Positions 24,991 through 34,583 of a DNA stretch of 64,000 bases are shown one piece after another (positions within the stretch are counted from its first letter, which is position 1; each line of letters begins with the position of its first letter). The stretch lies in NCBI GenBank assembly GCA_027449545.1, contig DAIDLI010000047.1, positions 1 through 64,000 on the forward strand, in the 5' to 3' direction. The stretch is from Acidobacteriaceae bacterium (GTDB taxonomy: Bacteria > Acidobacteriota > Terriglobia > Terriglobales > Acidobacteriaceae). Below the pieces are notes generated by a model. The model did no database searches. It saw only the letters and a list, made by a program, of their open reading frames with translations, and was not told the DNA's origin. The translations under genes and the position numbers were made by a program.

Positions 24991-27144
24991 TTGCCCAGTT
25001 TTCGCGCGTTGGTCTGCCTGCTGGTTCTGCTTTCGCCTGCTGCTCGCGCTGCGACGCGGATCCATGCGGCTCCGGTTCCTGCCGTGATGCGCGATAGCTT
25101 CTTCGCCGTCGCGGTGAATCGGCGCGTCGTGGATGTGGCCCATGCTGCGTCGAAGTACGATTACGTCAGCTTCGATACCAGCGGACCAGTGGAGATCTCC
25201 ATCACCGCAGCCGAGCCCGATTTCTGGGCGCATGGAGTGGACATCGAGCCCTGGCGCTTAGGCATACGGCCCAGGCGGAATGGCGCCACGATTCGCTTTC
25301 GCCTGAACGAGCCGGCAAAGCTCGCCATCTCAAGACCGGGCGATTTCCTGAGCGGCGCGCGGATGCTGTTTCTGTTTGCGGGAGCGCCGCCGGCCAGGCC
25401 GCCATCCGGTTCGAACGTGACGGTGATTGCCGCCGGCATCCATCGCGAGAATTTGAATCCCAAGAGTGGCGACACCCTTTATATGGAGCCGGGCTCGTAT
25501 GTCTTTGGCAGCCTGAATCTGTGGAACGTTCACGATGTGAAGGTGCTGGGGCGCGGAACTATTGTTTACGATGGCCCGCAGAATCCTCATACCGATGAAG
25601 GCTGGATGCAGAAATCGGACTGGCACTGCATCGGCGCCAACCAGGCGCGCAACGTGGAGATCGACGGGCTCACCTGTATCGTGCGCTCGCGCACGTGGTC
25701 CATCCAGATGAAGGACTCCACCGGATTCACCTACAACGATCTGCGCGTGATCGCCGGCAGTGAAGCCAACGCCAACCAGGATGGGATGGATTGGCTGGGC
25801 GGCGGCGATACGGTGGTGCGCGACGCCTTCATTCGCTCGTCTGATGATGACTTTGCCATGCAGGGCAACTGGGATGGCTACTCGCAGGCGGCGATGCTTC
25901 GCCCCGGCGCGGACGTCAACAATATCGTGGTCGAGAACAGCGAACTATCGACCAGCATCTCGAATATCGTGCGCATCAATTGGCCGCAGAAGGTATTCAA
26001 CTCGCGCGGCTTCACCTTGCGCAACTCCGACATACTTCATGCCGGGATCGGCGCCTGCGGCCAGACCTTCGCCCTGCTGGGGATGTGGGGCGCAGATGGC
26101 GCGCGCGGCCACCACTCCGATATCTCGCTCGAGAATCTGACCCTCGATCACTGGTACTCGCTGGCGCAGATCCACCAGCAGGAGCCGGCGGTGCGGAACG
26201 TCGCTTTCCGCAATCTCTGGGCTCTGGATCAGCCGCCGCTGGCGGAGTCTTTGATCCAGGGCGACGTGAGGGAGACGCGCATCGATAACGTTAAGTACGG
26301 TCAGGCGCAGGTGACGAGTCTCGCGCAGATCCCTATGGTGGTGCACGGGGGAGCAGCCCCGCCGCAGATAGGCGCCGGCCCTCGCCTCCACGCGCAGTTC
26401 ACGGTGATGCCCAAGGCCGTTGTGCAGGGCAAGCGGGTGACGTTTACGGCCGCGGCGGTGCCCGGTGCGCCTTACACCTGGTTCTTTGGCGACGGCACGC
26501 GCGGGCATGGCCGGCAAGTACAGCATCGCTACCGCGATTCCCTGGGTACGGAACTCGACGGGCATGATGGCGCGGGCCGCTTCCGCGTCCTGCTGCACGT
26601 CACCGGCAAAGACGGCCGGGAAGACTGGGCGGGGCAGGGAATCGTGGTGGTGAGTGGCTGGCGCCACGCAATGCCGCCCCCAGCCCATCTCGACCCCGGG
26701 CTCGACTGGAGGATCTACGGCGGCGGCTGGAGCGAGCTTCCCAGTTTCACTTCGATCGCGCCGGCGCTGACTGGCACTTCCACCGGCCTGGAGGCGAGCG
26801 CACAGGGATTGAAGCGCTGGGCGACCGACTGGGTCGGGGTGCTGCGTGTGCCGGCGGACGGTGGCTATGCCTTTTCTCTCATGGACCGCGATGGGGCGAG
26901 CATCGCTATCGATGGTGTCGAAGTGGCGCGCACCGGGCGCGCCTTCGCTCAGGTTTGCGGCTCGCCCGGCAATGCGATGCGGTTCGCACGCGGCGCGATC
27001 GGCCTGCGCGCCGGATTGCATCGCATCCGGGTGACGGCGCTGAACACGATGAGTGGTGGCGCGCCGCGCCTGCTCTGGGAGGGACCCGGCATTCCTCTGG
27101 AGCAGGTCCCAGCCGCAGCTTTCGCGCGCGAGGGAGGGCAGTAA
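24991..27144 (+). CDS. Secreted beta-helix (GH28-like) enzyme with PKD and PA14 domains
   Basis: 717-residue predicted secreted carbohydrate-active enzyme. Residues 1-20 form a signal peptide (VCLLVLLSPAARA). An N-terminal beta-sandwich (about 25-145) precedes a right-handed beta-helix (about 145-455) with GH28/GH49-like acidic motifs: NQDGMDW at 262-268 and SSDDDFAMQG with Asp285-287, matching in position the catalytic NTD and DD pairs of polygalacturonase-like enzymes. A PKD-type domain (YTWFFGDGTRGHG) and a C-terminal PA14-like carbohydrate-binding domain (GVLRVPADGGYAFSLMDRDG) follow. The TTG start has GAGGA 8 bases upstream. It could be a dextranase/pullulanase-like (GH49) or pectin-type hydrolase; the glycan is not predictable. 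The gene is alone on its strand. Confidence 0.72.
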   Translation: MPSFRALVCLLVLLSPAARAATRIHAAPVPAVMRDSFFAVAVNRRVVDVAHAASKYDYVSFDTSGPVEISITAAEPDFWAHGVDIEPWRLGIRPRRNGATIRFRLNEPAKLAISRPGDFLSGARMLFLFAGAPPARPPSGSNVTVIAAGIHRENLNPKSGDTLYMEPGSYVFGSLNLWNVHDVKVLGRGTIVYDGPQNPHTDEGWMQKSDWHCIGANQARNVEIDGLTCIVRSRTWSIQMKDSTGFTYNDLRVIAGSEANANQDGMDWLGGGDTVVRDAFIRSSDDDFAMQGNWDGYSQAAMLRPGADVNNIVVENSELSTSISNIVRINWPQKVFNSRGFTLRNSDILHAGIGACGQTFALLGMWGADGARGHHSDISLENLTLDHWYSLAQIHQQEPAVRNVAFRNLWALDQPPLAESLIQGDVRETRIDNVKYGQAQVTSLAQIPMVVHGGAAPPQIGAGPRLHAQFTVMPKAVVQGKRVTFTAAAVPGAPYTWFFGDGTRGHGRQVQHRYRDSLGTELDGHDGAGRFRVLLHVTGKDGREDWAGQGIVVVSGWRHAMPPPAHLDPGLDWRIYGGGWSELPSFTSIAPALTGTSTGLEASAQGLKRWATDWVGVLRVPADGGYAFSLMDRDGASIAIDGVEVARTGRAFAQVCGSPGNAMRFARGAIGLRAGLHRIRVTALNTMSGGAPRLLWEGPGIPLEQVPAAAFAREGGQ

Positions 27145-27146
27145 AA

Positions 27147-27179
27147 GCAACGGGGCCGGATCGCTCCGGCCCCCGTTGC
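27147..27179. terminator. Bidirectional terminator between the GH gene and the RND operon
   Basis: GCAACGGGGCCGGA pairs with TCCGG-CCCC(C)GTTGC, with a bulged C and loop TCGC. On the minus strand the hairpin is followed by TTTT, ending the efflux operon; it also lies 3 bases after the stop codon of the plus-strand enzyme gene. Confidence 0.7.
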
Positions 27180-27198
27180 ACTCCCATGCGTGCGCCCG

Positions 27199-28770
27199 CT
27201 AGTGAGGCATTTGTGTGATGTCCCAACCTCCGCCCAGGGAGCGCACCAGGCCGACGCTGGCGGCGAACTGGCGCGTCTCCAGGCTGATAGCTGTGCTCTG
27301 ATCCTGTAGAAGTGTCTGCTCGGCGGTGAGCACCTCCAGATAGGTGGTCACGCCGCCACGGAAGCGCTGGTTCGACAGGTTGTAGGAGTTCTGCGCCGAA
27401 GCCACTGCCTGCTGCTGCACGGTCGCTTCCTGTTCCAGGATGCGCAGTGTGGAGAGCTGGTTCTCGACATCGTCGAAGGCCTGGAAGACGGTGTTGCGGT
27501 ATCCGTTGACCAGCGAATCATAGTTGAGGCGGGCGATATTGGTGATGGCCCGGCGCTGGCCCGCATCGAAGAGCAGTTCTGCGGCCTGGGCGCCCAGGCT
27601 CCACAGAGAACTCGGACCCTGAATCCACGTGCCCGGATGGGTGCTCTCGAACCCGCCGGTCGCCACAATCGGAATCGTCGGATAGAAGGCGGCGATGGTG
27701 ATACCGATCTGCGCGTTGGCTGCGGCGACGGCACGCTCGGCTGCGGCGATGTCGGGCCGGCGCTCCAGAAGCTGCGAAGGCACTCCCAGCGGAACATGGG
27801 GCAATGGCAGATCGAGCGGCGAGAACGGCATGCTGAAGGTAGAGAGATTCAGATTGTCCAGCGTGCCGATCGCGTGCTCGAACTGAGCGCGTGCCACGCC
27901 TACCTCAACCAGTTGTGCCTGCGTGTTCTCAAGCTGAGTCTGCGCCTGCGCCACGTCCACCGCCGTGTCGACGCCGCCGGTCAGAAGCCGTTGCGTCAGC
28001 TCGAGCTGGCGCTGCTCGTCGGCCACCGTATCGCGGAGCAGCTTGGCTTCGGAATCCAGGCCACGCAGTTGGAAATAGTCGGTGGCCAACTCGGCATGCA
28101 GCGTCAGATCCAGGTTGGCCATCAGCGCTCCATTGACCTGCGCATTGGCTTGATTCTCCTCCACGAGTCGACGGATGCGGCCAAAGAAATCCGGTTCCCA
28201 GCTAGCCTGGCCTTCCAGCAGGTAGACGTTGTTTTGGAGGTTCTTGGCAGGCAGGGCGCCGGGCTGATTGTAGGATCCGCGCGAGCGGCTGATCGAAGCG
28301 TTGGCGGAGACAGTCGGATAAAAGTAGGCGCGGGCGGCCAGAACCTGCTCGCGGGCGGCAAGGTAGTTGTCGAGCGCCTGCTTCAGTTGCACGTTATTCG
28401 CGCTGACAGCCTCTTCAAGTTGGTTGAGCCGCGGGTCGTTGTAGATCTCCCACCACTTGCCGCGGATCATCCCGTCGGAGGGATTGGCCGGTTTCCAGGC
28501 GCCGCCCTGCGGATTGGGTGGCGGCACCACCGAGGATGCGCCCGTTTCCTTGTAGGCGGCAGGCGCATGAAAGTCGGGACGATGATAGTTGGGTCCCACT
28601 GGCTTGCAGCCGGTCAAGACGAAGAGTCCCAGGGGCAGGGCGAGCAGAAGCCATCTGCGGCCAGCGGCCGGAGCCCGGCGCCGGCGGATTTCGGTTGCAT
28701 GGGCCGGCACAGAATCCCGGAGTTGTAAAGAGTGCCCCACTGTCCGTTCCAGGCGGTCGAGAACGCGCAT
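27199..28770 (-). CDS. RND efflux outer-membrane factor lipoprotein (NodT/OprM type)
   Basis: 523-residue outer-membrane channel of a tripartite efflux pump. A lipobox FVLTGC places the lipidated Cys at residue 55, after an unusually long N-terminus rich in Arg; the mature start GCKPVGPNYHRPDF is typical of the family. Two TolC-like repeats with long coiled-coil helices follow (LDNYLAAREQVLAARAYFYP and LLERRPDIAAAERAVAAANA are signature stretches). The ATG lies 2 bases after the adaptor's stop codon, so translation is coupled. It is the third gene of the permease-adaptor-channel operon and is followed by a terminator. Confidence 0.9.
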   Translation of the reverse strand: MRVLDRLERTVGHSLQLRDSVPAHATEIRRRRAPAAGRRWLLLALPLGLFVLTGCKPVGPNYHRPDFHAPAAYKETGASSVVPPPNPQGGAWKPANPSDGMIRGKWWEIYNDPRLNQLEEAVSANNVQLKQALDNYLAAREQVLAARAYFYPTVSANASISRSRGSYNQPGALPAKNLQNNVYLLEGQASWEPDFFGRIRRLVEENQANAQVNGALMANLDLTLHAELATDYFQLRGLDSEAKLLRDTVADEQRQLELTQRLLTGGVDTAVDVAQAQTQLENTQAQLVEVGVARAQFEHAIGTLDNLNLSTFSMPFSPLDLPLPHVPLGVPSQLLERRPDIAAAERAVAAANAQIGITIAAFYPTIPIVATGGFESTHPGTWIQGPSSLWSLGAQAAELLFDAGQRRAITNIARLNYDSLVNGYRNTVFQAFDDVENQLSTLRILEQEATVQQQAVASAQNSYNLSNQRFRGGVTTYLEVLTAEQTLLQDQSTAISLETRQFAASVGLVRSLGGGWDITQMPH

Positions 28771-28772
28771 TC

Positions 28773-30020
28773 CTACTGGCCCCCTTCATTCTTGGTCGAT
28801 CCGGCTGCGCTCTCGGCCACGCGAGTTCCGGGGGCGCTGGAAGGGTGCACCACGGTGACCCGCTCGCCGTCGATGAGCGAGTCGGGCGGATCCTGGATCA
28901 CGGCATCGGTCGGCTTGAGGCCGGTAATGATTTGAATGTTGGCTCCGTCGTCTTCACCGATGGTCACCGGAACCAGGTGCGCGGTATGGCCGACCACCGT
29001 GCCCACGCGCAGGCCTTCGTGGCGAAACATCACCGCGGCGGCAGGCACAATGTAGCTCTGGGTGCTGACCGGCGCCGTGATGTGCACCTCGGCCAGCGAG
29101 CCGGGGAGCAGTTCACCCTTCCGATTATCCACATCAATCTCCACCAGCAGCGTGCGGCTGACGGGATCGATGGCGGAGGCGGTGCGCACCAGGTCCCCCG
29201 TGTAGGTTTCGCCGGGATGCTCGAGGAAGGTGAGAGGAATCTTCATGCCCGGCTTCACGTCCGGAGCGTAGGCCTGCGGAACATTGGTGTAGACGCGCAA
29301 GGTCTGAATGGCCTGCATGTGGAACAGCTCCGAATTGGTGCCGTTGTTGATCAATTGGCCGGTATCGACGTCGCGCGCGGTCACGATGCCATCGAACGGG
29401 GCATACACCTTTTCAAAGGACTGCAGCTCTTTGAGGCGCTGGACGTTGGCCTCTGCGGAGCGTACCGCCGCGGCGGTGGAGGCTGCCTGGTTTACGTAGG
29501 TGTCGGTATCCTGCTCGGAAACCGCGTGGTCCTTGACCAGATCGCTGTAGCGCTTGGCCTGGATGCGGGCATTGTTCGCATTGGCTTGCGCGCTCACCAG
29601 ATCGTGCTCCGCCTGCTGGAGTTGCTGATCCAGCTCCGGGGTGGCGATGACGGCCAGCAGCGCGCCCTTCTTCACGTGGGCTCCGATGTCGTAGTACCAG
29701 TGCACCAGGTAGCCATCGGTGCGGGCGTAGATCGGAGCATCGCTGTAGGCCGTCACATTGCCTGGCAGGGTGAGGCTGTTGTTGGGCGCGCCGGGTGTGG
29801 GGGGCTCCACATTCACCGTGGGCGGCGCATCGGCATTAGTCTGCTTGGCGAGTGCCGCATCGGAGTGCGACCGCCGCAGGATTCCTGTCACCGCCAGCAC
29901 CAACAGAACCACCAGCACCACCGTCAGCACCGTAAGGGCAAATCGAGGCGAAGGCGGTCTCTGATCGTCCGGGTGCCCGCTGCCTGCTGCCGGGGAATGA
30001 GGATTTTGATCGTGGCTCAT
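28773..30020 (-). CDS. RND efflux periplasmic adaptor (membrane fusion protein)
   Basis: 415-residue periplasmic adaptor linking the RND permease to the outer-membrane factor. One N-terminal membrane helix (FALTVLTVVLVVLLVLAVTG, about residues 28-47) is followed by barrel-sandwich (DGYLVHWYYDIGAHVKKGALLAVI), alpha-hairpin (EQDTDTYVNQAAS) and beta-barrel domains (PFDGIVTARDVDTGQLIN). I chose the ATG at 30020, which has GGAG 8 bases upstream and lies 4 bases after the permease stop codon; the frame is open further upstream but would overlap the permease gene. Middle gene of the operon. Confidence 0.92.
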   Translation of the reverse strand: MSHDQNPHSPAAGSGHPDDQRPPSPRFALTVLTVVLVVLLVLAVTGILRRSHSDAALAKQTNADAPPTVNVEPPTPGAPNNSLTLPGNVTAYSDAPIYARTDGYLVHWYYDIGAHVKKGALLAVIATPELDQQLQQAEHDLVSAQANANNARIQAKRYSDLVKDHAVSEQDTDTYVNQAASTAAAVRSAEANVQRLKELQSFEKVYAPFDGIVTARDVDTGQLINNGTNSELFHMQAIQTLRVYTNVPQAYAPDVKPGMKIPLTFLEHPGETYTGDLVRTASAIDPVSRTLLVEIDVDNRKGELLPGSLAEVHITAPVSTQSYIVPAAAVMFRHEGLRVGTVVGHTAHLVPVTIGEDDGANIQIITGLKPTDAVIQDPPDSLIDGERVTVVHPSSAPGTRVAESAAGSTKNEGGQ

Positions 30021-30024
30021 GCTG

Positions 30025-33000
30025 TTACTCCGGTCTCTCGTCAAGAAATTCATCCAGCCGGGCTGAACCTGCGCCGGCGCTGGCACGGCGCTTCTTTTCA
30101 ATGCGGCCGTGAATAAAGGAGAAGAAGGAAGGCACAAAAAACAGAGTGGCGACTGTCGCCATGAGCAGGCCGCCGATCACCGCTCGGCCCAGCGGCGCGT
30201 TCTGCTCGCCACCGTCACCGAGGCCCAGGGCCATCGGCACCATGCCAATGATCATGGCGCCGGCGGTCATGATCACGGGGCGGATGCGGACGAAGCCGGC
30301 GTTGAGCGCCGCCTGGCGGGCATCGCCCACCAGGACTTCGAGCTGCTCCCGCGCAAAGCTGACCACCAGGATGGAGTTGGCGGTGGCCACGCCCATGCAC
30401 ATGATGGCTCCGGTCAGCGCCGGCACGCTCAGGCGGGTATCGGTGAGGAACAGAAACCAGACGATGCCCGCCAGGGCGGCCGGAAGAGCGGAGATGATCA
30501 GGAACGGATCCAGCCACGACTGGAAGTTGACCACGATCAGCAGGTAGACCAGCAGAATGGAAAATGCCAGGCCGCTGAGCAGGCCGAAATAAGAGGTGTA
30601 CATGGTCTGGCTCTGGCCGCGCAAAATGAAATGCGAGCCGCGCGGCAGATCCTTCTGGTGGCGGGCCACGATCTTCTGGATGGCGCGAGTTACCGAGCCC
30701 AGGTCGGTGCCCTCCACGTTGGCGAAGACATCGATCACCGGCTCGATGTCGTAGTGGCTCACCACGCCCTCCTCGGCGCCCGGCGCAATCGTCGCCAGGT
30801 TGCCCAGTACCTGAACCGGCGTCGGGGCTCCCGGGGCAGTGGTGAAGGCCGCGCTGGAGTTGGCGGGCAGCGCCGCGCCCGGAGCATTAGTCGAAGTCGA
30901 CGCACCCGTCTTTAGCACCGTACCGGGGCCGGTTACGGTGAGACTCTTCAGGTCGGCCATGGTATCCAGCCGATACTGCGGGGCCATTACGTCGAGCAGG
31001 TAGGAGACACCATTGCGCGGATCGAGATAGAACTGCGGCGACGTCTGGAAGCTGCCGCTCAACGCCACCAGCATGCTCTGATCCACGTTTTGCTGGGTGA
31101 GGCCGGTGTCCTCCGCTAGGGTGCGGTTGACATTAATTGTAAGATTGGGCTCGTTGAAAGGCTGCTGAACGCGCGCATCAATCGCTCCGGGGACGTAGCG
31201 GATTTCGTTCAGCAGGCGTTCCGCCAACTCGTGGTTGGCGTACACGTTGTTGCCCACGATTTGCAGATCGATGGGGGCGGCGAGTCCGAAGTTGAGGATT
31301 TGGGTGACGATATCTACCGGGGTGGTGTAGAACATCACACCCGGATAATCGCGCCGCAAAACCTGGCGGATCTTCTGCACATACATCTGGGTGGGGGCAT
31401 GATGCTCGGTCAGCAGCACCTGGATGTCGGCATCGGCCGAACCCACCGGGGCCGAAGTCGAATAGGACAGGTTGAGTGAGGACGCGGGCAGGCCAATATT
31501 GTCCATGATGGTGAGCAGTTGATTGGCCGGAATCTGCTGGCGGATGGTCCTCTCGATGCGATCGCAGAGCGCGGCGGTCTCCTCAATCCGGGTGCCGGTG
31601 TGCGCGCGAACGTGCAGCTTGAACTGGCCGGCATCCACTCTGGGAAAGAAATCCTGCCCCAGCCAAGGCGTAAGGATCGCGATCGATGCGCCGGCGAAGA
31701 TCAGGAATCCAATCAGAAATGCGCCGGCGTGATCCACGCACATGGTGAGCATGCCCAGGTAGCTGCGGCGCATCCGTTCGAAGCCCCGCTCGAAGGCGGA
31801 CTGAAAACGGATCAAGGGATTGCGGCTGGTACGCCGCCGCGCTACGGCAGCATCGTCGTGCTCGTGCAGCATGTACTTGGCCATGGTGGGCACCAGCGTG
31901 CGCGAGAGCAGATAGCTGGCCAGCATGGCGAAGACCACGGCCTCAGCCATGGGCACGAACAGGAAGCGGGCTACGCCGCTGAGCATGAACATCGGCACGA
32001 ACACGATGCAAATAGCCAGCGTGGAGACCAGCGCCGGGGTCGCGATCTGCGCCGATCCTTCCAGGATGGCCTGTTCGAGTTCTTTGCCCTCTTCCAGATA
32101 GCGGTTAATGTTCTCAATGGCTACCGTGGCGTCGTCGACCAGTATGCCCACGGCTAGGGCAAGGCCGCCCAGGGTCATGATGTTGATGGTTTCGTGCAGC
32201 CAGTTGAGCACGATCAGGGAGCAGAGAATCGATAGCGGAATCGATATCGCGATGATCAGCGTAGAGCGCCAGCTGCCCAGAAAGATCAGGATCATGATCG
32301 CCGTCAGCAGGGCGGCGATGATTGCCTCGCGTACTACCCCGCTCACAGCCGCGCGTACAAAGATGGATTGGTCGGAGACGGCGCTGATGCGAAGGTTGCG
32401 GGGAAGCTCGCTCTTGATATAGGCCAACTTGTCACGCACCCCCTTGATGATGTCGAGGGTGGACGCAGAGCCGGTTTTGAGCACGTTCATCAGCACCGCG
32501 CGCTGCCCGTCCACGCGCACAATGTTGGTCTGCGGCGGATTGCCGTCCAGGACGTGCGCCACATCATGCACGTAGATCACAGTTCCGTGCACCGCCTTGA
32601 TGGGGAGGTTGTTGAGCTCCTGAATGGTGAGCGGCGCCGAATTGCTCTCCACCTGGTACTCAAAGTTATTGATCTTGATTGTGCCGGACGGCACGATGAT
32701 GTTCTGGGCCGCAAACGCGGCTGTCACATCTCCCGGCGAGAGCCCCTTTGCCTCCAGCTTGGCGGGGTCAAGATCGACCTGGATCTGGCGCATCTTTCCG
32801 CCATAGGGGTATGGAGTCTGTGCCCCTTCAATGGTGGCGAGTTGGGTACGGATGTTGTTGGTGGCCAGGTCATTCAATTGCTGTTCATTGAGTCCCTGCC
32901 CGGACAGTCCAAGCTGCAGAATGGGAACGCTGGAGGCGTTGTACTCAATGATGAAGGGAGGTGTCTCGCCGGGAGGGAGCTGTTTGAGAACCACCTGGCT

Positions 33001-33339
33001 GATGGCCGACACCTGGGATTCGGCCGCAGCAATGTCTACGTTGGGATGAAAGAAGATCTTGATGATGCCGACGCCAACCCACGACTGCGATTCGATATGG
33101 TCGATGTCATTGACCGTGATGGTCAAGCCGCGTTCACTGTTGAAGACGATGCGCTTGGAGATCTGATCCGGCGACATACCGGTGTATTGCCACACCACCG
33201 TAATCACCGGAATCCCAATGTTGGGAAAGATGTCCACGGGCATCGTCTCGATGCTGAAGACGCCGAGGATCAGAATGAAAAGCGCGAAGACGACGAAGGT
33301 GTAAGGCCGCCTCAGCGCAAGCCGGACAATCCACATCAT
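30025..33339 (-). CDS. RND multidrug efflux permease (AcrB/HAE1-like)
   Basis: 1104-residue inner-membrane proton-driven pump. N-terminal MMWIVRLALRRPYTFVVFAL begins helix 1; periplasmic loops and 12 membrane helices follow. The proton-relay helix 4 reads LGGLALAVGILVDDATVAIEN with the two Asp residues of the family; further signatures are GxxxRPVIMT-like IRPVIMTAGAMIIGMVPMAL and ALGLGDGGEQNAPLGRAVIG. Drug versus metal export is not settled, but the two Asp residues and loop lengths favour hydrophobic substrates. It is the first gene of the operon, with a 4-base gap to the adaptor. No regulator gene lies directly next to it. Confidence 0.94.
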   Translation of the reverse strand: MMWIVRLALRRPYTFVVFALFILILGVFSIETMPVDIFPNIGIPVITVVWQYTGMSPDQISKRIVFNSERGLTITVNDIDHIESQSWVGVGIIKIFFHPNVDIAAAESQVSAISQVVLKQLPPGETPPFIIEYNASSVPILQLGLSGQGLNEQQLNDLATNNIRTQLATIEGAQTPYPYGGKMRQIQVDLDPAKLEAKGLSPGDVTAAFAAQNIIVPSGTIKINNFEYQVESNSAPLTIQELNNLPIKAVHGTVIYVHDVAHVLDGNPPQTNIVRVDGQRAVLMNVLKTGSASTLDIIKGVRDKLAYIKSELPRNLRISAVSDQSIFVRAAVSGVVREAIIAALLTAIMILIFLGSWRSTLIIAISIPLSILCSLIVLNWLHETINIMTLGGLALAVGILVDDATVAIENINRYLEEGKELEQAILEGSAQIATPALVSTLAICIVFVPMFMLSGVARFLFVPMAEAVVFAMLASYLLSRTLVPTMAKYMLHEHDDAAVARRRTSRNPLIRFQSAFERGFERMRRSYLGMLTMCVDHAGAFLIGFLIFAGASIAILTPWLGQDFFPRVDAGQFKLHVRAHTGTRIEETAALCDRIERTIRQQIPANQLLTIMDNIGLPASSLNLSYSTSAPVGSADADIQVLLTEHHAPTQMYVQKIRQVLRRDYPGVMFYTTPVDIVTQILNFGLAAPIDLQIVGNNVYANHELAERLLNEIRYVPGAIDARVQQPFNEPNLTINVNRTLAEDTGLTQQNVDQSMLVALSGSFQTSPQFYLDPRNGVSYLLDVMAPQYRLDTMADLKSLTVTGPGTVLKTGASTSTNAPGAALPANSSAAFTTAPGAPTPVQVLGNLATIAPGAEEGVVSHYDIEPVIDVFANVEGTDLGSVTRAIQKIVARHQKDLPRGSHFILRGQSQTMYTSYFGLLSGLAFSILLVYLLIVVNFQSWLDPFLIISALPAALAGIVWFLFLTDTRLSVPALTGAIMCMGVATANSILVVSFAREQLEVLVGDARQAALNAGFVRIRPVIMTAGAMIIGMVPMALGLGDGGEQNAPLGRAVIGGLLMATVATLFFVPSFFSFIHGRIEKKRRASAGAGSARLDEFLDERPE

Positions 33340-33653
33340 AGGACTTGAGCATCTCCTCGCCGCATGCCGGCGCTTTGAATCTTGAACCGGCGGTGGCCGG
33401 CACCCTTCGAAATCTGCAGAAGAGCGGTACGAGTGTTGACTCGCACGGCAGACGTCACTGCAACTGCGCCAGCGAGGACCGGCTCCTTCGGCTCCCCAAC
33501 TACCGGCGAAAGTTCTATTTTAATCGAACGTTCAAAATCGGAGACAGAAAGACCCCGAGGCGCAACGATCCCTGTTGTAACTGACGTACCTGAAGGCAAA
33601 AAAGACACATTTTCCGGTCTGGCGTCGTCCCCCCCCCGCGGGGGCTTGTCCGC
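33340..33653. other. Promoter region of the RND operon and end of gpx
   Basis: No gene seen. GAACGTTC, a perfect 8-base palindrome within TTTTGAACGTTCGATTAAAAT read on the minus strand in about 33520-33545, overlaps a TAAAAT -10-like box and could be a repressor site for the efflux operon. A run of nine C (33629-33637) followed by GCGGGGG can pair as a GC hairpin just beyond the glutathione peroxidase stop. Confidence 0.35.
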
Positions 33654-34166
33654 TCAACCTTCCTGGAGCAGGCGCTCGATCGCCGGCCCCAGCCCCGCGG
33701 GCTTGGCTGCCGGGCCATACCGAGCCCTCACCCGGCCCTGCCGGTCCACAAGGAATTTGGTGAAGTTCCACTGGATCCGGCCCCCGGTGAGGAGGCCCAG
33801 AAGGCCTGGTTTGCGCGCTTTCAGAAGACGATAGAGGGGGTGGGCGTCCGGGCCGTTGACCTCGATCTTGGCGAAAACCGGAAACGTGACGGCGTAATTG
33901 AGCTGGCAGAACTGCTTGATCTCTGCTGCTGTGCCCGGCTCCTGGCCCGCGAACTGGTTGCAGGGGAAGGCCAGGACGTGGAAACCCCGCTCCTGGTAGC
34001 CGCGGTAAAGAGCTTCGAGCCCGCCGAGTTGCGGGGTAAAGCCGCACTGGCTGGCTGTGTTGACGATGAGCAGGACCTCGCCCCGGAACTTGCCCAGGCT
34101 GACGTTCGCGCCATCGAGCAGGGGCGCGGAGAAATCGAAAACCGAGATGGGAGCGGACATGGGCAT
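33654..34166 (-). CDS. Glutathione peroxidase family protein (Cys type)
   Basis: 170-residue thiol peroxidase reducing hydrogen and organic peroxides. Peroxidatic Cys is in NTASQCGFTPQ (Cys in place of selenocysteine), the second motif FPCNQFAGQEPG carries the resolving Cys, and WNFTKFLVDRQG carries the catalytic Trp and Asn. Bacterial Cys-type members usually take electrons from thioredoxin rather than glutathione. The start is placed at the ATG at 34166 (MPMSAPISVFDFSA); an ATG two codons later is equally good and no strong Shine-Dalgarno is seen. The frame is open well upstream but the extra residues do not resemble the family. It is divergent from bamA. Confidence 0.93.
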   Translation of the reverse strand: MPMSAPISVFDFSAPLLDGANVSLGKFRGEVLLIVNTASQCGFTPQLGGLEALYRGYQERGFHVLAFPCNQFAGQEPGTAAEIKQFCQLNYAVTFPVFAKIEVNGPDAHPLYRLLKARKPGLLGLLTGGRIQWNFTKFLVDRQGRVRARYGPAAKPAGLGPAIERLLQEG

Positions 34167-34583
34167 GGCGCAGCGCGGGCTGCGCCCGCCGCAGAGCCTC
34201 CATTGTACGAGCCGCCGCGGAAAACTTGCTGAATGGTGTGGGCGGATTGCGCCGAAACCGGGGTCCGGTCCGTTAGACTGTGGAATGGGTCCCAACCAAC
34301 CCTAGCCGAACCGGGTCATGGGTCCTTTTTATGTCCGCTCGAGGCCATGCGCGCGGCGGCAGGATTTTGGAGGAAAGAGGGAGTTTCGAACCGCGCCGAG
34401 GCCTGCCGGAGCTGGTCTGCCGCAGATCGGCACCCGGGAAGCAGGAACATCCGGGGTGTTAGAATCATTCTTTCCTTACGTGCAGAACCAGAATGATCAG
34501 CAATTGAGGGTGTGCATATTTTTCCCGTGAAGCCGAACCTTGGACCGCACCAGAACTTGTGCTCGCCGCAGGGCTGCAGCCCG
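34167..34583. other. Intergenic region upstream of bamA
   Basis: No separate gene. A possible bamA -10 (TAGAAT, 34460-34465) is followed by an inverted repeat ATCATTCT (34464-34471) and AGAATGAT (34490-34497) in the leader. The coding frame of bamA is open from a GTG at 34512. Confidence 0.35.

Noticed and set aside
28518-30116. 532-codon plus-strand frame opposite the efflux adaptor gene
   Set aside because: The opposite strand encodes an unmistakable membrane-fusion protein; the plus-strand product shows no domain.
33629-33646. C9 run followed by G-rich sequence, considered as a phase-variable tract
   Set aside because: It lies beyond the gpx stop codon and not in a promoter or reading frame, so length change would have no evident effect.
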